The notes beneath the pieces were generated by a model that was not told the DNA's origin, did no database searches, and was given only the letters and a program-made list of their open reading frames with translations. This document shows, piece by piece, positions 17,012 through 27,171 of a stretch of 61,166 nucleotides of DNA. The position numbers and the translations under genes are program-made. The DNA comes from a bacterium (GTDB taxonomy: Bacteria; Planctomycetota; Planctomycetia; Pirellulales; Pirellulaceae). The stretch's first letter is position 1, and the number at the start of each line of letters is the position of its first letter. Location of the stretch: contig JANSWS010000003.1 in NCBI GenBank assembly GCA_024743355.1, positions 1 through 61,166 on the forward strand, in the 5' to 3' direction.

Positions 17012-18496
17012 ATGAAGATGCCCATTGATGGTCGAAACTGGATTGCGGGGGAGTGGGTCGCAGGCCAGGGGGAGTCTTGGGAGCGCCGTTCGCCAAGCGA
17101 TGAGAGTCTCGTTTGGAAAGGCGCCTGGGCGTCCGCCGACCAGGCACTGCAGGCGATGCAGGCTGCCCGCGCAGCCTTCCCGGCATGGGCGGACGCGGCA
17201 CTGGAAGATCGTATCGCCTACTGCCGCAGATTCGGCCAGTTGGTCAGTGAACGCCGAGAAGAATTGGCTCATTGCATCGCCGTCGAAAATGGAAAGCCGC
17301 TATGGGAAGCCCGAACGGAAGTTGCCGCTGCCATTGCCAAGGTGGAGAACTCCGTTGAGTCGATTTTGGAACGACGCTGGACCCGCACGCAAACGATCGG
17401 CGATTATCAGGCAGTGACGCGCTATAAACCGCATGGTGTGATGTTTGTCATCGGGCCCTTCAACTTTCCTGCCCACGTCCCCGGTGGCCATATCATTCCA
17501 GCTCTACTGGCTGGAAACACGGTTGTCTTCAAACCGAGTGAATATGTGCCGGCTTGTGGGCAATGGCTCACTCAGATCTGGCAGGATACTGGGCTTCCCC
17601 CGGGCGTGTTCAACCTGGTGCATGGCGCGACCGAAGTAGGCGAGACCTTGGTGGCGGATCCCCAGGTGGATGGTGTTTTGTTCACAGGCAGCCAAGCGGT
17701 CGGAACCCGCATCCACGCTAAGCTGGCGGGACAGCCGCAGCGCGTGCTGGCGCTCGAGATGGGTGGCAATAACCCGCTAGTTGTGCATGATCCAGCCGAT
17801 GATGCCGCGGCCGCCCTGACGATTATTCTGTCTGCGTTCTTAACCGCGGGACAACGCTGCACCTGTACCCGTCGCCTGATTATCAGTGGTGACCGAGCCT
17901 ATGCGAATGTGCTGGACGAACTGCAGCGAAAGATCCCTAGAATCCGCTGCGGCTTGTCCTTGGACGAACCTCAGCCTTTCATGGGCCCCATGATCGCCGC
18001 CAAAGCTGCCGACGATATGTTGCGAGCGCAGCAGCAATTAGTGGATCAAGGAGCGCGTATGCTAGTCGAAATGCGGGCGGACAAACGATCCAAGGCCTTG
18101 GTAACGCCCGCGTTATTGGCCGTTGATCCCGACGTGCAGATCGATGACTGCGAGTACTTCGGCCCGCTGCTGATGGTGCATCGTGCCGATGACCTCGAGG
18201 ACGCCATCGCCATCGCCAACCGCACTCGTTATGGGCTGTCAGCGGGCTTCATCGGCCAGAATTCCCTAGATTTTGAGCGCTTCTTGCGAGGAGTCCGGGC
18301 CGGAATCGTGAACTGGAATCGTCAAACCACGGGAGCCAGCGGAAAGCTTCCCTTTGGCGGTGTGGGCATCAGCGGCAACCATCACCCGAGCGGATATCAC
18401 GCCGCGGATTATTGTTCGTTTCCTGTCGCATCCTTGGAGAGCCCAAGCTTGAGCGAAGATCAAAATGTGTTTCCAGGGCTCGATTGGGATGCGTGA
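17012..18496 (+). CDS. astD: Succinylglutamate semialdehyde dehydrogenase
   Basis: 494 residues, the usual length. It oxidises N-succinylglutamate semialdehyde to N-succinylglutamate with NAD(P), the step after the aminotransferase. General aldehyde dehydrogenase features are present: FNFPAHVPGGHIIPALLAGN, the FTGSQAVG nucleotide-binding turn, the general base E249 in LALEMGGNNP and the catalytic C283 in TAGQRCTCTRR. The combination FNFPAH-GHIIPAL with TAGQRCTC is that of AstD. ATG 17012 is taken as start, though an ATG two codons later is possible. The stop overlaps the astB start by eight bases, which implies translational coupling. Confidence 0.93.
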   Translation: MKMPIDGRNWIAGEWVAGQGESWERRSPSDESLVWKGAWASADQALQAMQAARAAFPAWADAALEDRIAYCRRFGQLVSERREELAHCIAVENGKPLWEARTEVAAAIAKVENSVESILERRWTRTQTIGDYQAVTRYKPHGVMFVIGPFNFPAHVPGGHIIPALLAGNTVVFKPSEYVPACGQWLTQIWQDTGLPPGVFNLVHGATEVGETLVADPQVDGVLFTGSQAVGTRIHAKLAGQPQRVLALEMGGNNPLVVHDPADDAAAALTIILSAFLTAGQRCTCTRRLIISGDRAYANVLDELQRKIPRIRCGLSLDEPQPFMGPMIAAKAADDMLRAQQQLVDQGARMLVEMRADKRSKALVTPALLAVDPDVQIDDCEYFGPLLMVHRADDLEDAIAIANRTRYGLSAGFIGQNSLDFERFLRGVRAGIVNWNRQTTGASGKLPFGGVGISGNHHPSGYHAADYCSFPVASLESPSLSEDQNVFPGLDWDA

Positions 18497-19856
18497 ATTT
18501 CCGAACGGACCATCGGACAGCACGACTTCTTTGGTCGAAATGAACATCGATGCGGTGGTTGGGCCATCGCACCATTTCGGTGGCTTGGGGGTCGGCAATC
18601 TGGCCTCGCAGCAACACCAGAGGATGCCCAGCAATCCGCGGGAGGCCGCTTTGCAGGGACTGGCCAAAGCGGAAGTGCTGGCGGAACTGGGGATTCCGCA
18701 ATTCATGTGGCTGCCCCCAGATCGACCCAGGTGGGAGTTTTTGCAGCAGTTGGGTTTTTCGGGTTCGCAATCCGATCAGATCCGTAGAGCACTGGACGTC
18801 GCCCCGCAGGTTGTTTCCGCCGCTTTCAGTGGTGCCTTCATGTGGGCCGCCAACTCGGCAACTTTTACGCCTGCCGTGGATGCGTCGGATGGTCGCGACC
18901 ATGTTACCCCTGCCAATTTGGTCAGCAGTTGGCATCGATCGAGTGAAGCCAGTGAGCGGATGCTCGATTTGAGTCAGTTCACGCGTTCGCTGCCAGCCTG
19001 CGTCATGCATCGCCCGCTGCCCGCGATTTTTCCGTTACGAGACGAAGGTGCGGCAAACCATATGCGTTTGTGTGACGCCGAATTTCAATCTGGTTTTCAC
19101 ATCTTTGTTTACGCGGCTGACGAACAAGCAGAGCAACCCATACACTTTCTTCCCCGTCAGTCACAGGCAGCCTGCCGAGCCATCGCGCGATTGCATTGCC
19201 TGGATGAGCGGAGGACGTTTTTCTTGAAGCAGCACCCCAAGGCTGTCGATGCGGGGGTGTTTCATAATGACGTGATTGCCACCAGCCATCAGCACTTGCT
19301 CTTGCATCATGAGCTGGCATTCGACCAGGCGGAATCCGAGCTTGGGCGATTGGAGTCGGATTTTCACAAGCTCGCGGGAATGCGACTCCATAGAATTGAA
19401 ATCAGCCATGCGGAGCTACCGCTGGAAGATGCCGTGAAGAGCTACTTCTTCAATAGTCAGCTGGTAACTCCCCAAGTCTCGGGGAGCGACGGCGGGATGG
19501 TCATGGTCTGTCCCATGCAGTGTTCCCAAATTACTGCCGCCAAGACGTTGATTGATCGTCTGCTGGCGGACAACAGCAATCCAATCCAGCAAGTGCGCTT
19601 CGTTAGTTTGGATGAAAGCATGGCGGGCGGCGGCGGACCTGCCTGTTTGAGACTCAGAATGTGTGTGGCTCGGAAAATTGTGAACGCGATAGAGCCGCGC
19701 CTTCGTGCCACCCCGGAGAACTTGGAGCGGCTTCGTGGCGTAATTCGTTCTGAATATCCAAGCTCCTGTGATCTGACGCGCTTCGCGGATCCGGCCTTTG
19801 TAGAGCAGGTCGTGCAGGCGACGCGCAAGCTGCGAAGCGCGGCTCTGGCACGCTAG
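18489..19856 (+). CDS. astB: N-succinylarginine dihydrolase
   Basis: About 455 residues from ATG 18489; ATG 18465 and 18540 are also in frame, and the family homology starts at NIDAVVGPSHHFGGLGVGN close to 18540. AstB hydrolyses N-succinylarginine to succinylornithine, ammonia and CO2. The pentein-fold catalytic residues are visible: H259 in VFHNDVIA and the nucleophile C386 in GGGGPACLRLR. The arginine-recognition text SGSDGGMVMVCPMQC... and SYFFNSQLVT is well conserved. It ends the AST block. The fifth enzyme, succinylglutamate desuccinylase AstE, is not found downstream in this window. Confidence 0.93.
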   Translation: MREFPNGPSDSTTSLVEMNIDAVVGPSHHFGGLGVGNLASQQHQRMPSNPREAALQGLAKAEVLAELGIPQFMWLPPDRPRWEFLQQLGFSGSQSDQIRRALDVAPQVVSAAFSGAFMWAANSATFTPAVDASDGRDHVTPANLVSSWHRSSEASERMLDLSQFTRSLPACVMHRPLPAIFPLRDEGAANHMRLCDAEFQSGFHIFVYAADEQAEQPIHFLPRQSQAACRAIARLHCLDERRTFFLKQHPKAVDAGVFHNDVIATSHQHLLLHHELAFDQAESELGRLESDFHKLAGMRLHRIEISHAELPLEDAVKSYFFNSQLVTPQVSGSDGGMVMVCPMQCSQITAAKTLIDRLLADNSNPIQQVRFVSLDESMAGGGGPACLRLRMCVARKIVNAIEPRLRATPENLERLRGVIRSEYPSSCDLTRFADPAFVEQVVQATRKLRSAALAR

Positions 19857-20141
19857 TGCCAAAAGCCTGCGACGGTTGGCGGCTTCCAGGCAGGCCGTTT
19901 CCAGAGCCTGGTCGTGGGCTTGGGGAGCTCGATCCCCTAGACTTGTGGGGCCAACTGACTAACCTTGGAAGTCTCTTCGGGTAGACAAAAATCCCCTACT
20001 GGCTGCCAAACCGGATCCGTTGTTGCTGCGGATGACGCTGGATTGCAGACCCGGTACGGGCCAGGCTATACCGGACCTTAATACTGAAGTGGAAGTGGCT
20101 CGACAGTCATTAAAGACTGAGCGAGACGTCGGAGTTCACGC

Positions 20142-22640
20142 GTGCGACGGTTATCGACAATATCGCTTGCCTTTTTTGCGGCATGCCTCTTGATGTTGGG
20201 GTATGGGAGTTTTCATGCCTTGGGCCAGGTGTCGGAAGCTGGCTCGCTTCGCCTGAGCGCCTTGAATCGCGTGCCACATAGCCGCATCAAACCGGGTGAG
20301 GTACTAGCGCTGCAGGCGACGGTCGCGAACGCCGGGAACGATGCTCAAGAGGCCATATTGGTGGTGACCATCGATGGCCAAGCGAATCGGCAGAGCGTAC
20401 GGAAAGTAGTGGTGCCCGCGAATAACACCTCGATGGTGGATGTTTTTGTCAATGTTCCCAGTTCCGTCGTGGGCAAGAATCTCGTTGACGTGACCGCAGC
20501 GCTTTACGTCGAGCGAGATGGACAAGAGGTAGTCGTTCCTCGAGGACCCTCACAGCCGCCCGAATACACGCTGCAGTTAGGCCCCGATCCCCAGCCGACT
20601 CAGGTGGCTTTCATACTGAAATCCGACAGCGAGTCGACTCCGGCCTGGTATTGGCCTCAGCCGCTTCCGGCGATGAACTATGAATTCGCGCTGGCTTCGC
20701 GGATTGATACGGAATTAAATCGTCGCGGAGCCGTCTACGATGCCCGTCCCTTTCCGAATAGCAGCTTGGATTGGAGTTCCCTGGAAACGGTGATACTGGA
20801 CGACGAGGCCGCGTTGAGGGATGCTGCGTTTGTCGCATCTCTGCGAAAGTTCATGGCGGGAGGGGGTAAGCTGTGGGTGATGCTGGATCAGGTGTCCAGC
20901 GAAGCTGTGCGGCCGCTCCTGGGGCCAGAGCAAATCTGCGAGACCGTGGATACCGTGGCCATGAGCGATTTCACGGTCAAGGTAATCGGCGGTGAAAATC
21001 CGATCGCCGAACAAGACCGAACCGTGAGCTCGTACTCACCGCTGATGATGAAGCGTGTGATTCATCATGGTGGTCGCGTTACCCATGAAGTAGACGGCTG
21101 GCCGGCTGCTATCTGGATGCCCGTAGGCTATGGAACGCTTTTGCTTACGACTTTGGATGCCGCCGCGTGGTTGCAAGTCCGTGAGAATCCTTCTTCTCAG
21201 GAACCGTTTTTCGCCGCCTATCAGTCACGCATCTGGGCCAATCAACTGTCGATTGAAATCAATATGCCTTCCCTCAGTCAGCCGCTGTCGGACCAGGTTG
21301 ATTATCCGATGAAGCTGATTGGCAATCCGGTTGTGCCCAAACATTGGGTTGTCACCACTCTGGCTGCTTTTTGTGCGCTCCTGGGTTTGGCCGGAGTCTG
21401 GCGTTGGTTGGCTGGTGATCTGAGCTGGTTGGGTATTCTGGCGCCAGTGGTTGGACTAATCTTCGGTGGTGCGATGCTGCTGGCAGCCAGCTATGTTCGA
21501 CGTGATATCCCGGAGAGTGTTGCCCGCTTGCAATTGATCCAAGTGAACGAAGATGGCAGCCTGGCCGATGTGCGCGAGCAATCCGCTGTGTACCTGGAAA
21601 ATTCTGCGGATATGAGTCTCGTCAGTGATCTGGACGGAGGTGCCAGAGTCGACGAGCAGCTAGCTTCCGGAGTCGTGCGATTCGAGATTGATGATTTCCG
21701 CAAGTGGAGTCTCAAGAATACGGCCTGGCCACCTGGGCCATGGCGATACGAATCCTTTTATACGATTCCCACCCAGGGATTGGTTGCCGAGGCTTCACTC
21801 ACGGCAGATGGCGTCGAAGTACTGTTGCCGCAATTGCCGTATGCTTTTGAGGACGCGGTTTTGGGCTTCAATCGCGGTGACCCTATGATCTGCCAAGCCG
21901 CAGGTGACAACCGACTGATCATCGATGGCAGTCTGAGCGCGGATGGCGATCGTTGGATCGCTGGCACGCTGATTAGCAGCGAACAGCAAAGGCGCTTAGA
22001 GGTCTACCAAGACTTCTTCCGTCCGGATGACCGCACGCAGAACTTGGATCGCGTATTGTACGGCTGGACAAAGATCTGGCCTGAATCTCCCAAATGGACC
22101 AAGGACTTGATGGAAACGGGAGCCGCGTTGGTCAGTTTGCCGGTGCGATTAAGTCGGCCTGCGGCAGGAGAAACGGTTTTCGTGCCTCATGGACTGGTCA
22201 AGCTCCAGCGTGACTTGAATCAACCCAGCGCGACGTTTGCCTATAGCGACACTACTGGCAAGTGGCAGAAAGAGCTCACCATGGCCATCTCCGCCGATTT
22301 GCAATTTGTCTTGCCGGATGAGTTGTTGCCCTTTCAGGCGGAATCTATGGATCTCGAGCTGGATATCAAGGCACCGCAGCGGGATGTGGTGGTTTTGGTG
22401 ACGACCGCTGATGGCCCCGTTGAAGTCGGGCGACTCAGCAGTCCATCCATACCCTGGAACGCGACCATTACGGATCCGCGAGTTTTGGCAGAGGCCGCGG
22501 ATGGCGTGATCAATGTGGCCTTGCAAGTAGGTGAACGCAAAGACATCCAATCCGGTACCTCGTCGGCCAACGTTGTAGCCTGGCAGGTAGATAACTTTCG
22601 GGCCAGCTTCCGAGGTTCCGTAGCAGTTCCATCGAATTAG
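20142..22640 (+). CDS. Large secreted/membrane protein of unknown function linked to an ABC-2 exporter
   Basis: 832 residues from GTG 20142, with GGAG seven bases upstream. A signal peptide occupies residues 1-28. Residues 35-130 look like a CARDB-type Ig fold (LKPGEVLALQATVANAGNDAQEA pattern). Residues about 150-350 resemble the glutamine-amidotransferase-like fold that often replaces a VWA domain in such envelope proteins (DDEAALRDAAFVASLRKFMAGGGKLWVML). A membrane pair lies near 398-450. The remainder is beta-rich and periplasmic or external. It precedes an ABC ATPase by 13 bases and a permease further on, so it may act as the extracytoplasmic partner of that exporter. I do not recognise a named family, and the domain calls are by eye. 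Confidence 0.75.
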   Translation: MRRLSTISLAFFAACLLMLGYGSFHALGQVSEAGSLRLSALNRVPHSRIKPGEVLALQATVANAGNDAQEAILVVTIDGQANRQSVRKVVVPANNTSMVDVFVNVPSSVVGKNLVDVTAALYVERDGQEVVVPRGPSQPPEYTLQLGPDPQPTQVAFILKSDSESTPAWYWPQPLPAMNYEFALASRIDTELNRRGAVYDARPFPNSSLDWSSLETVILDDEAALRDAAFVASLRKFMAGGGKLWVMLDQVSSEAVRPLLGPEQICETVDTVAMSDFTVKVIGGENPIAEQDRTVSSYSPLMMKRVIHHGGRVTHEVDGWPAAIWMPVGYGTLLLTTLDAAAWLQVRENPSSQEPFFAAYQSRIWANQLSIEINMPSLSQPLSDQVDYPMKLIGNPVVPKHWVVTTLAAFCALLGLAGVWRWLAGDLSWLGILAPVVGLIFGGAMLLAASYVRRDIPESVARLQLIQVNEDGSLADVREQSAVYLENSADMSLVSDLDGGARVDEQLASGVVRFEIDDFRKWSLKNTAWPPGPWRYESFYTIPTQGLVAEASLTADGVEVLLPQLPYAFEDAVLGFNRGDPMICQAAGDNRLIIDGSLSADGDRWIAGTLISSEQQRRLEVYQDFFRPDDRTQNLDRVLYGWTKIWPESPKWTKDLMETGAALVSLPVRLSRPAAGETVFVPHGLVKLQRDLNQPSATFAYSDTTGKWQKELTMAISADLQFVLPDELLPFQAESMDLELDIKAPQRDVVVLVTTADGPVEVGRLSSPSIPWNATITDPRVLAEAADGVINVALQVGERKDIQSGTSSANVVAWQVDNFRASFRGSVAVPSN

Positions 22641-22653
22641 CAAAGAGTGGAAT

Positions 22654-23631
22654 ATGTCCGACAGCGAAGATTACGTAGTACGTACCGAAAATCTAACGAA
22701 GAGCTACGGCGAGTTTACGGCTCTGGACGATTTGTCCATCTACGTTAAACGCGGAACGATCTTGGGTTTTATCGGCCCCAACGGTGCCGGTAAGACGACG
22801 ACCATCAAGATTCTGGTGGGCCTTTCACGCCCAACTTCGGGAAGCGCTTACATTGCCGGAGTCAATTGCAGTGAAAATGCGGCCAAGATCAAGCATCTAG
22901 TCGGCTATATGCCTGACAAGTTTGGCTCCTACGACAACATGCGCGTGCGAGAGTATCTCGATTTCTTCGGGGCCGTGTTTGGGATCCGCGGACCCGAGCG
23001 CGCCAAGCGGATCGACGAGGTATTAGAGATCACCCATTCCGCCTACATGCAAGACAAGTTCGTCGAAAGTTTGAGCCACGGGATGCAACAGCGGGTAGGC
23101 ATTGCGCGAACGCTTTTGCACAATCCCGAAGTTCTGATTCTGGATGAACCGGCGAACGGCTTGGATCCCAAGGCCCGAATCGAAATGCGAGAAATCCTGC
23201 TCAGGCTGGCCGCCGAAGGGAAAACGCTGATCGTTACCAGCCATATCCTGCCAGAACTGGCCCGGATTTGTGATACGGTAGCCATCATCACGGGAGGCAA
23301 ACTTCGGGCCTTTGGTGAGCTCGACGAGGTTATGCGACGGCTGTGTCCGATGCGCAGCTTTGAGGTCCAGCTGCTCCGCGAGGCCGACCTGGAGCGCGCC
23401 GCCGATGTGATCGCCGAACACGTGGAACGCGATGATATCGCACTTTCCCCCCAAGAGCGCATTTTGCGTTTCCCGACGGCTCATACCGAAGAGGAGATGG
23501 CTACCGTTCTGGAGGCATTGGTCAGTAGCTGTATTCCAGTTGCTCAGTTCCGCGAGGTTGCCGGCGATTTGGAAGATGCTTTTCTTTCGGTGGCTGCACC
23601 GGGCGAGAAGCTGCAATCTGCATCCTCGTGA
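22654..23631 (+). CDS. ABC-2 type transporter ATP-binding protein
   Basis: 325 residues with a complete ABC cassette: Walker A GPNGAGKTTT (about 43-52), signature LSHGMQQRVGIAR (about 143-155), Walker B VLILDEP followed by ANGLDP, and the switch histidine in VTSHILPEL. The C-terminal 90 residues after the cassette are the usual extension of ABC-2 (CcmA/NatA-like) ATPases. It would energise the permease encoded by the next gene. The cargo is unknown. Gene spacing (13 bases from the previous gene) supports an operon with the 832-residue protein. Confidence 0.93.
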   Translation: MSDSEDYVVRTENLTKSYGEFTALDDLSIYVKRGTILGFIGPNGAGKTTTIKILVGLSRPTSGSAYIAGVNCSENAAKIKHLVGYMPDKFGSYDNMRVREYLDFFGAVFGIRGPERAKRIDEVLEITHSAYMQDKFVESLSHGMQQRVGIARTLLHNPEVLILDEPANGLDPKARIEMREILLRLAAEGKTLIVTSHILPELARICDTVAIITGGKLRAFGELDEVMRRLCPMRSFEVQLLREADLERAADVIAEHVERDDIALSPQERILRFPTAHTEEEMATVLEALVSSCIPVAQFREVAGDLEDAFLSVAAPGEKLQSASS

Positions 23632-23708
23632 TTCAGACAACACTTTTTTGGGTGCACGAAACATCTCGCATGTCATGAGACGCAGATCTAATAGGGCGAA
23701 GTAGACCG

Positions 23709-25364
23709 ATGTTCTGGCAGAATCCACTTTTTCGACGCGAGTTGCTGGGTCGCTTGCGGTCTTGGAAGACGATGGCGGCGATTCTAGCCGTGGCCCTGGT
23801 AAGCAGTGCTCTCGTACTGCTGCGGTGGCCTTCCGACAGCACCGTGGATATCGTTAGCCAGGGATCGATGCTCGTCTTTCGACCGCTGGCCTTTGCGCTC
23901 AGCTTGGCGGTAATGATGCTGGTGCCGGCCTTTCCGGCCACTTCGCTGGTCAGTGAAAGAAAGAAGGGGACGCTGACCTTGCTGCTGAATTCCCCTACCA
24001 CGCCCGTGCAGATTTACTTGGGCAAGCTACTCAGCAACGTTGCCTTGGCGTTGGTCCTGATCTCAGTGAGTCTACCCGCACTGGCGGCGTGTTACGCCAT
24101 GGGCGGAATTTCGATACGCAATCATCTCGGGCCACTCGCACTAGTGCTTGTTGTGATGGCATTTCAATACACGGCCTTGGGCCTGTGGATCAGTACGCGA
24201 TCCTCGTCTACGGATTCGAGTTTGCGATGGACCTACGCAACGGTCCTGGCGTTGGCGGTGCTGTCGATGGGACCTCTGGTGATCATCGGTAATCTGTCCG
24301 GTATCACCGCGACCGTAGCCAAATGGCTCACCGCCGTTTCTCCTGTCTCGGCTTTGCAGCAGATTACGGGCAATCAGGCTGCCGCGGCCACGCTGGGCAT
24401 CAGCACCGGTTGGGTTGAGTTTTTAGTTCTGAGTGTGCTGATTAGCTTGGCCCTGGCTGTGGTGACCATCCGCAAGCTGGATCCTATTTTGCTGGATCGC
24501 GCTCGTCCGACTGGCAAGGTAATCGGCGTGACCACCAAGAAGAGTTGGTTGCGCGGCATGGCCTACTTGATCGATCCGAACAAACGCAAGTCGGGTATTC
24601 CCGGCTGGCTGAATCCGATCATGGTCAAGGAGTTCCGGACTCGCAAGTTTGGACGTTTGCATTGGCTCGTGCGATTGGTGGCCATATGTGCCATTGTTTC
24701 ATTGTTGTTGACGGTGGTTGCCGCGACCGGAACCGTGAGCTGGGGTGTTGAGCGTATTGCTGGTCCGCTGGTTTTGATGCAAGTAGCTTTGCTGCTCTTG
24801 GTGGGGCCTAGTTTGGGCGCCAACCTGATTTCCTCCGAGATCGAATCGGGTGGTTGGCAAATTCTCAGAGCTACGCCGGTTTCGCCCTTGAGAATTTTCA
24901 GCGGCAAGATCATGAGCGTCGTGTGGACCATGTTGCTGGTATTGCTGGCCACGCTACCGGGCTACGCCGTGATGAGCTTCATCCAACCGGCCATGAGTGG
25001 GCAGGTCGGAAACGTCATTATTTCGCTGCTAGTAGCCGTTTGCATGGTCGTGTCGATCAGTGCCTGCATCAGCAGTTTCGTGCGCACGACGGCCGGAGCG
25101 ACGGCCACATCTTACGGCGTTTTGCTGGCCTTGTTTGCCGGTACACTGCTGATTTGGTTAGCCCGTGGCCGACCATTTGGGCCGATCTTCGTGGAGCGTG
25201 TGTTAATGCTCAATCCGGCTGCCGCAGCGCTCAGCGAGATGAATACGCCGGGTTTTGAGTCCTACAACTTGACGCCAACCGCCTGGTGGATAGGTGCGTT
25301 GATTTCGGTCGGTTGCTTGGCCCTGTTTGCGATTCGCATTTGGCGGCTAACCAAACCCGATTGA
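23709..25364 (+). CDS. ABC-2 type permease, large two-domain form
   Basis: 551 residues with about twelve predicted membrane helices. It appears as two ABC-2 permease units in one chain: the first covers roughly residues 20-260, with FPATSLVSERKKGTLTLLLNSPTT as the cytosolic coupling segment. The second spans 300-550 with LISSEIESGGWQILRATPVSPLRIFSGK as its counterpart. The two coupling segments are similar in layout, consistent with a fused dimer working with the ATPase homodimer. It resembles multicopper-maturation-type permeases (NosY/GldF kind). The 77-base gap after the ATPase gene contains no obvious terminator. Confidence 0.9.
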   Translation: MFWQNPLFRRELLGRLRSWKTMAAILAVALVSSALVLLRWPSDSTVDIVSQGSMLVFRPLAFALSLAVMMLVPAFPATSLVSERKKGTLTLLLNSPTTPVQIYLGKLLSNVALALVLISVSLPALAACYAMGGISIRNHLGPLALVLVVMAFQYTALGLWISTRSSSTDSSLRWTYATVLALAVLSMGPLVIIGNLSGITATVAKWLTAVSPVSALQQITGNQAAAATLGISTGWVEFLVLSVLISLALAVVTIRKLDPILLDRARPTGKVIGVTTKKSWLRGMAYLIDPNKRKSGIPGWLNPIMVKEFRTRKFGRLHWLVRLVAICAIVSLLLTVVAATGTVSWGVERIAGPLVLMQVALLLLVGPSLGANLISSEIESGGWQILRATPVSPLRIFSGKIMSVVWTMLLVLLATLPGYAVMSFIQPAMSGQVGNVIISLLVAVCMVVSISACISSFVRTTAGATATSYGVLLALFAGTLLIWLARGRPFGPIFVERVLMLNPAAAALSEMNTPGFESYNLTPTAWWIGALISVGCLALFAIRIWRLTKPD

Positions 25365-25443
25365 TCAGCGCGTAATCGAAAGTGTTTGTAAAAGCATGAA
25401 TCTCAATTCAGCATCACCACTGTTGCAATACTGCAGCCTTCCT

Positions 25444-27153
25444 ATGCGGGTTAATCTAGGCAGATTTTTTACTTGCTTTGTGTTTCTCTTGCCGTTGCAG
25501 GCTTCTGCACAAGAGGTGGAGCGAGTCACCGCGGAACGCGATCTGCAGAATCGATGGGAGTACGATCCCGACGTCGGGACGATTTGGTCGGTGTCTCAGG
25601 AACCAGTGGCCTCCAGTCTCGACCTGGAAAGTCTTAGCTCCAGCGATCTGCAGCGGCGATTGGAGGCCATGCAGATGGCCATTCGCGCAGTGGCCGCGGA
25701 GGGCGTGGTCAACAGGCGCGAGGCTCACGACACGGTCATGCAGCAATTGCAGCAGGACCTTTCAGCGGACGCTGGTCGGTATTCGCTGCTGACCGAAGTG
25801 TCGGCTGCAGCCGAATTGGCAGCGGATCGAGAACAGATCGAACAGTTATGGCAAGCAGTGGCCGAACGGCCTGAACTGCGGCATGTGGTCGAGCCCAAAA
25901 TGGTCGAATGGGAAAGTCCCTTGGCGCTACCGGTCTGGCGGAGTCGGCTCAGCGAAGGTCAGGCCGATTTCGCATTGCAGATGCTCGCCTTTGACGGAAT
26001 CTCCCAGCTGGGAGATGCGTCCGACAACGAAGTTCTGCGGCAATTGGTTGAACGCGGTGATACGCCCCAGCCGATTCGACTGCTGGCTTCTGAAGCCCTG
26101 GGCGGTCTGAGCGATGGCGGCTTGGAAGAGCTGGCACAGGAAAGTCTCGATTCCGGACAGCCGCAAGGCTTTCAGCGGGCTGCCAATTTGCTCCGGAATC
26201 ACACCAGCTCAGAAGCCAATCAGATTCTGGAACGCATCTTGAAAGACGGTGATTCCTATGCACAGGCAGTCGCCTTTCAAGGCTTGGCAAAAACCAACCC
26301 TAGTCGAGCCAGAGCCTTGGCCCAGTCCTTGGTTGAACATCCCGACGACAACATCCGATTGGCGGCCATTGAAGTTCTCAGTCTGGTCGATGATGCGGCC
26401 AGCCTGAATCTGCAAGCATCCGCCTTGGATGATGCGAATTTGCAAATCCGTCAAGAAGTTCGGCGGAATCTGAAGCGACGAGCAACTCAAGCCGAATTCT
26501 CCGCAAGCGTGAATGATGTGCTCTCGCATTTTCTGGCAGCGGACGCCTGGCAAGGCAACGAGCAAGCCATCTTGCTGGCCGCGGAACTAAAAAAGAGCGA
26601 TCGAGCCGACGCCATCATCGCACTGCTTGGCCATCCGAAACCAGAAGTCAGCATTCGGGCCGCGTGGGCGCTGCAGCACTTGGAGCTAACCACGGAACAA
26701 CTGGAGTCGGTGTTTCAGATTTGCCAAACGGTCACCCAGCGTTTGACGGAACAAAAGTTTGTTTCTTTCGAAGAAGAGATCCAGACAGCCTTTTTGTTCG
26801 AAGCGCTTGGTGTTCACGCGTATCGACCCGCCAGCGAAATGCTGGAACTGTACATCCCGAAGAATCAACAGATCATGAAACCCGTTACTCGTACCTCGGC
26901 TATCTACGCGCTGGGGCACATTTGGGCCGATTCGGAAAATCCATCTTTGGTAGAGAGTCTGGTACAGCGGGTCAACGATGGGAACCCGTTGGATCCGGAG
27001 CAGGTAACCGTCAAATACGCTGCGGCGATTGCCTTGGGTCGCATGGGAGCGAAATCGAAGCTGCGGGATGTGGAGACTATGCCCGAAAGACCGCCGAATG
27101 CTTTGGGATTCGCCCGCCAATGGGCGGTTGAGCAATTGGGGGGCCAACCCTGA
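25444..27153 (+). CDS. Secreted HEAT-repeat protein
   Basis: 569 residues from ATG 25444, chosen because a clean signal peptide (RVNLGRFFTCFVFLLPLQASAQE) follows; ATG 25396 would add 16 residues. The mature protein contains several HEAT-like helical repeats, seen as DEVLRQLVERGD...LLASEALGGL, NIRLAAIEVLSLVDD, KPEVSIRAAWALQHLEL and VKYAAAIALGRMG. Such solenoids bind proteins or ligands. No catalytic motif is seen. It is on the same strand as the ABC-2 genes, 79 bases after the permease, and may belong with them. The convergent sulfatase next to it also carries HEAT-like repeats. Confidence 0.78.
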   Translation: MRVNLGRFFTCFVFLLPLQASAQEVERVTAERDLQNRWEYDPDVGTIWSVSQEPVASSLDLESLSSSDLQRRLEAMQMAIRAVAAEGVVNRREAHDTVMQQLQQDLSADAGRYSLLTEVSAAAELAADREQIEQLWQAVAERPELRHVVEPKMVEWESPLALPVWRSRLSEGQADFALQMLAFDGISQLGDASDNEVLRQLVERGDTPQPIRLLASEALGGLSDGGLEELAQESLDSGQPQGFQRAANLLRNHTSSEANQILERILKDGDSYAQAVAFQGLAKTNPSRARALAQSLVEHPDDNIRLAAIEVLSLVDDAASLNLQASALDDANLQIRQEVRRNLKRRATQAEFSASVNDVLSHFLAADAWQGNEQAILLAAELKKSDRADAIIALLGHPKPEVSIRAAWALQHLELTTEQLESVFQICQTVTQRLTEQKFVSFEEEIQTAFLFEALGVHAYRPASEMLELYIPKNQQIMKPVTRTSAIYALGHIWADSENPSLVESLVQRVNDGNPLDPEQVTVKYAAAIALGRMGAKSKLRDVETMPERPPNALGFARQWAVEQLGGQP

Positions 27154-27171
27154 ACTCAACTGTCCGCCGAG

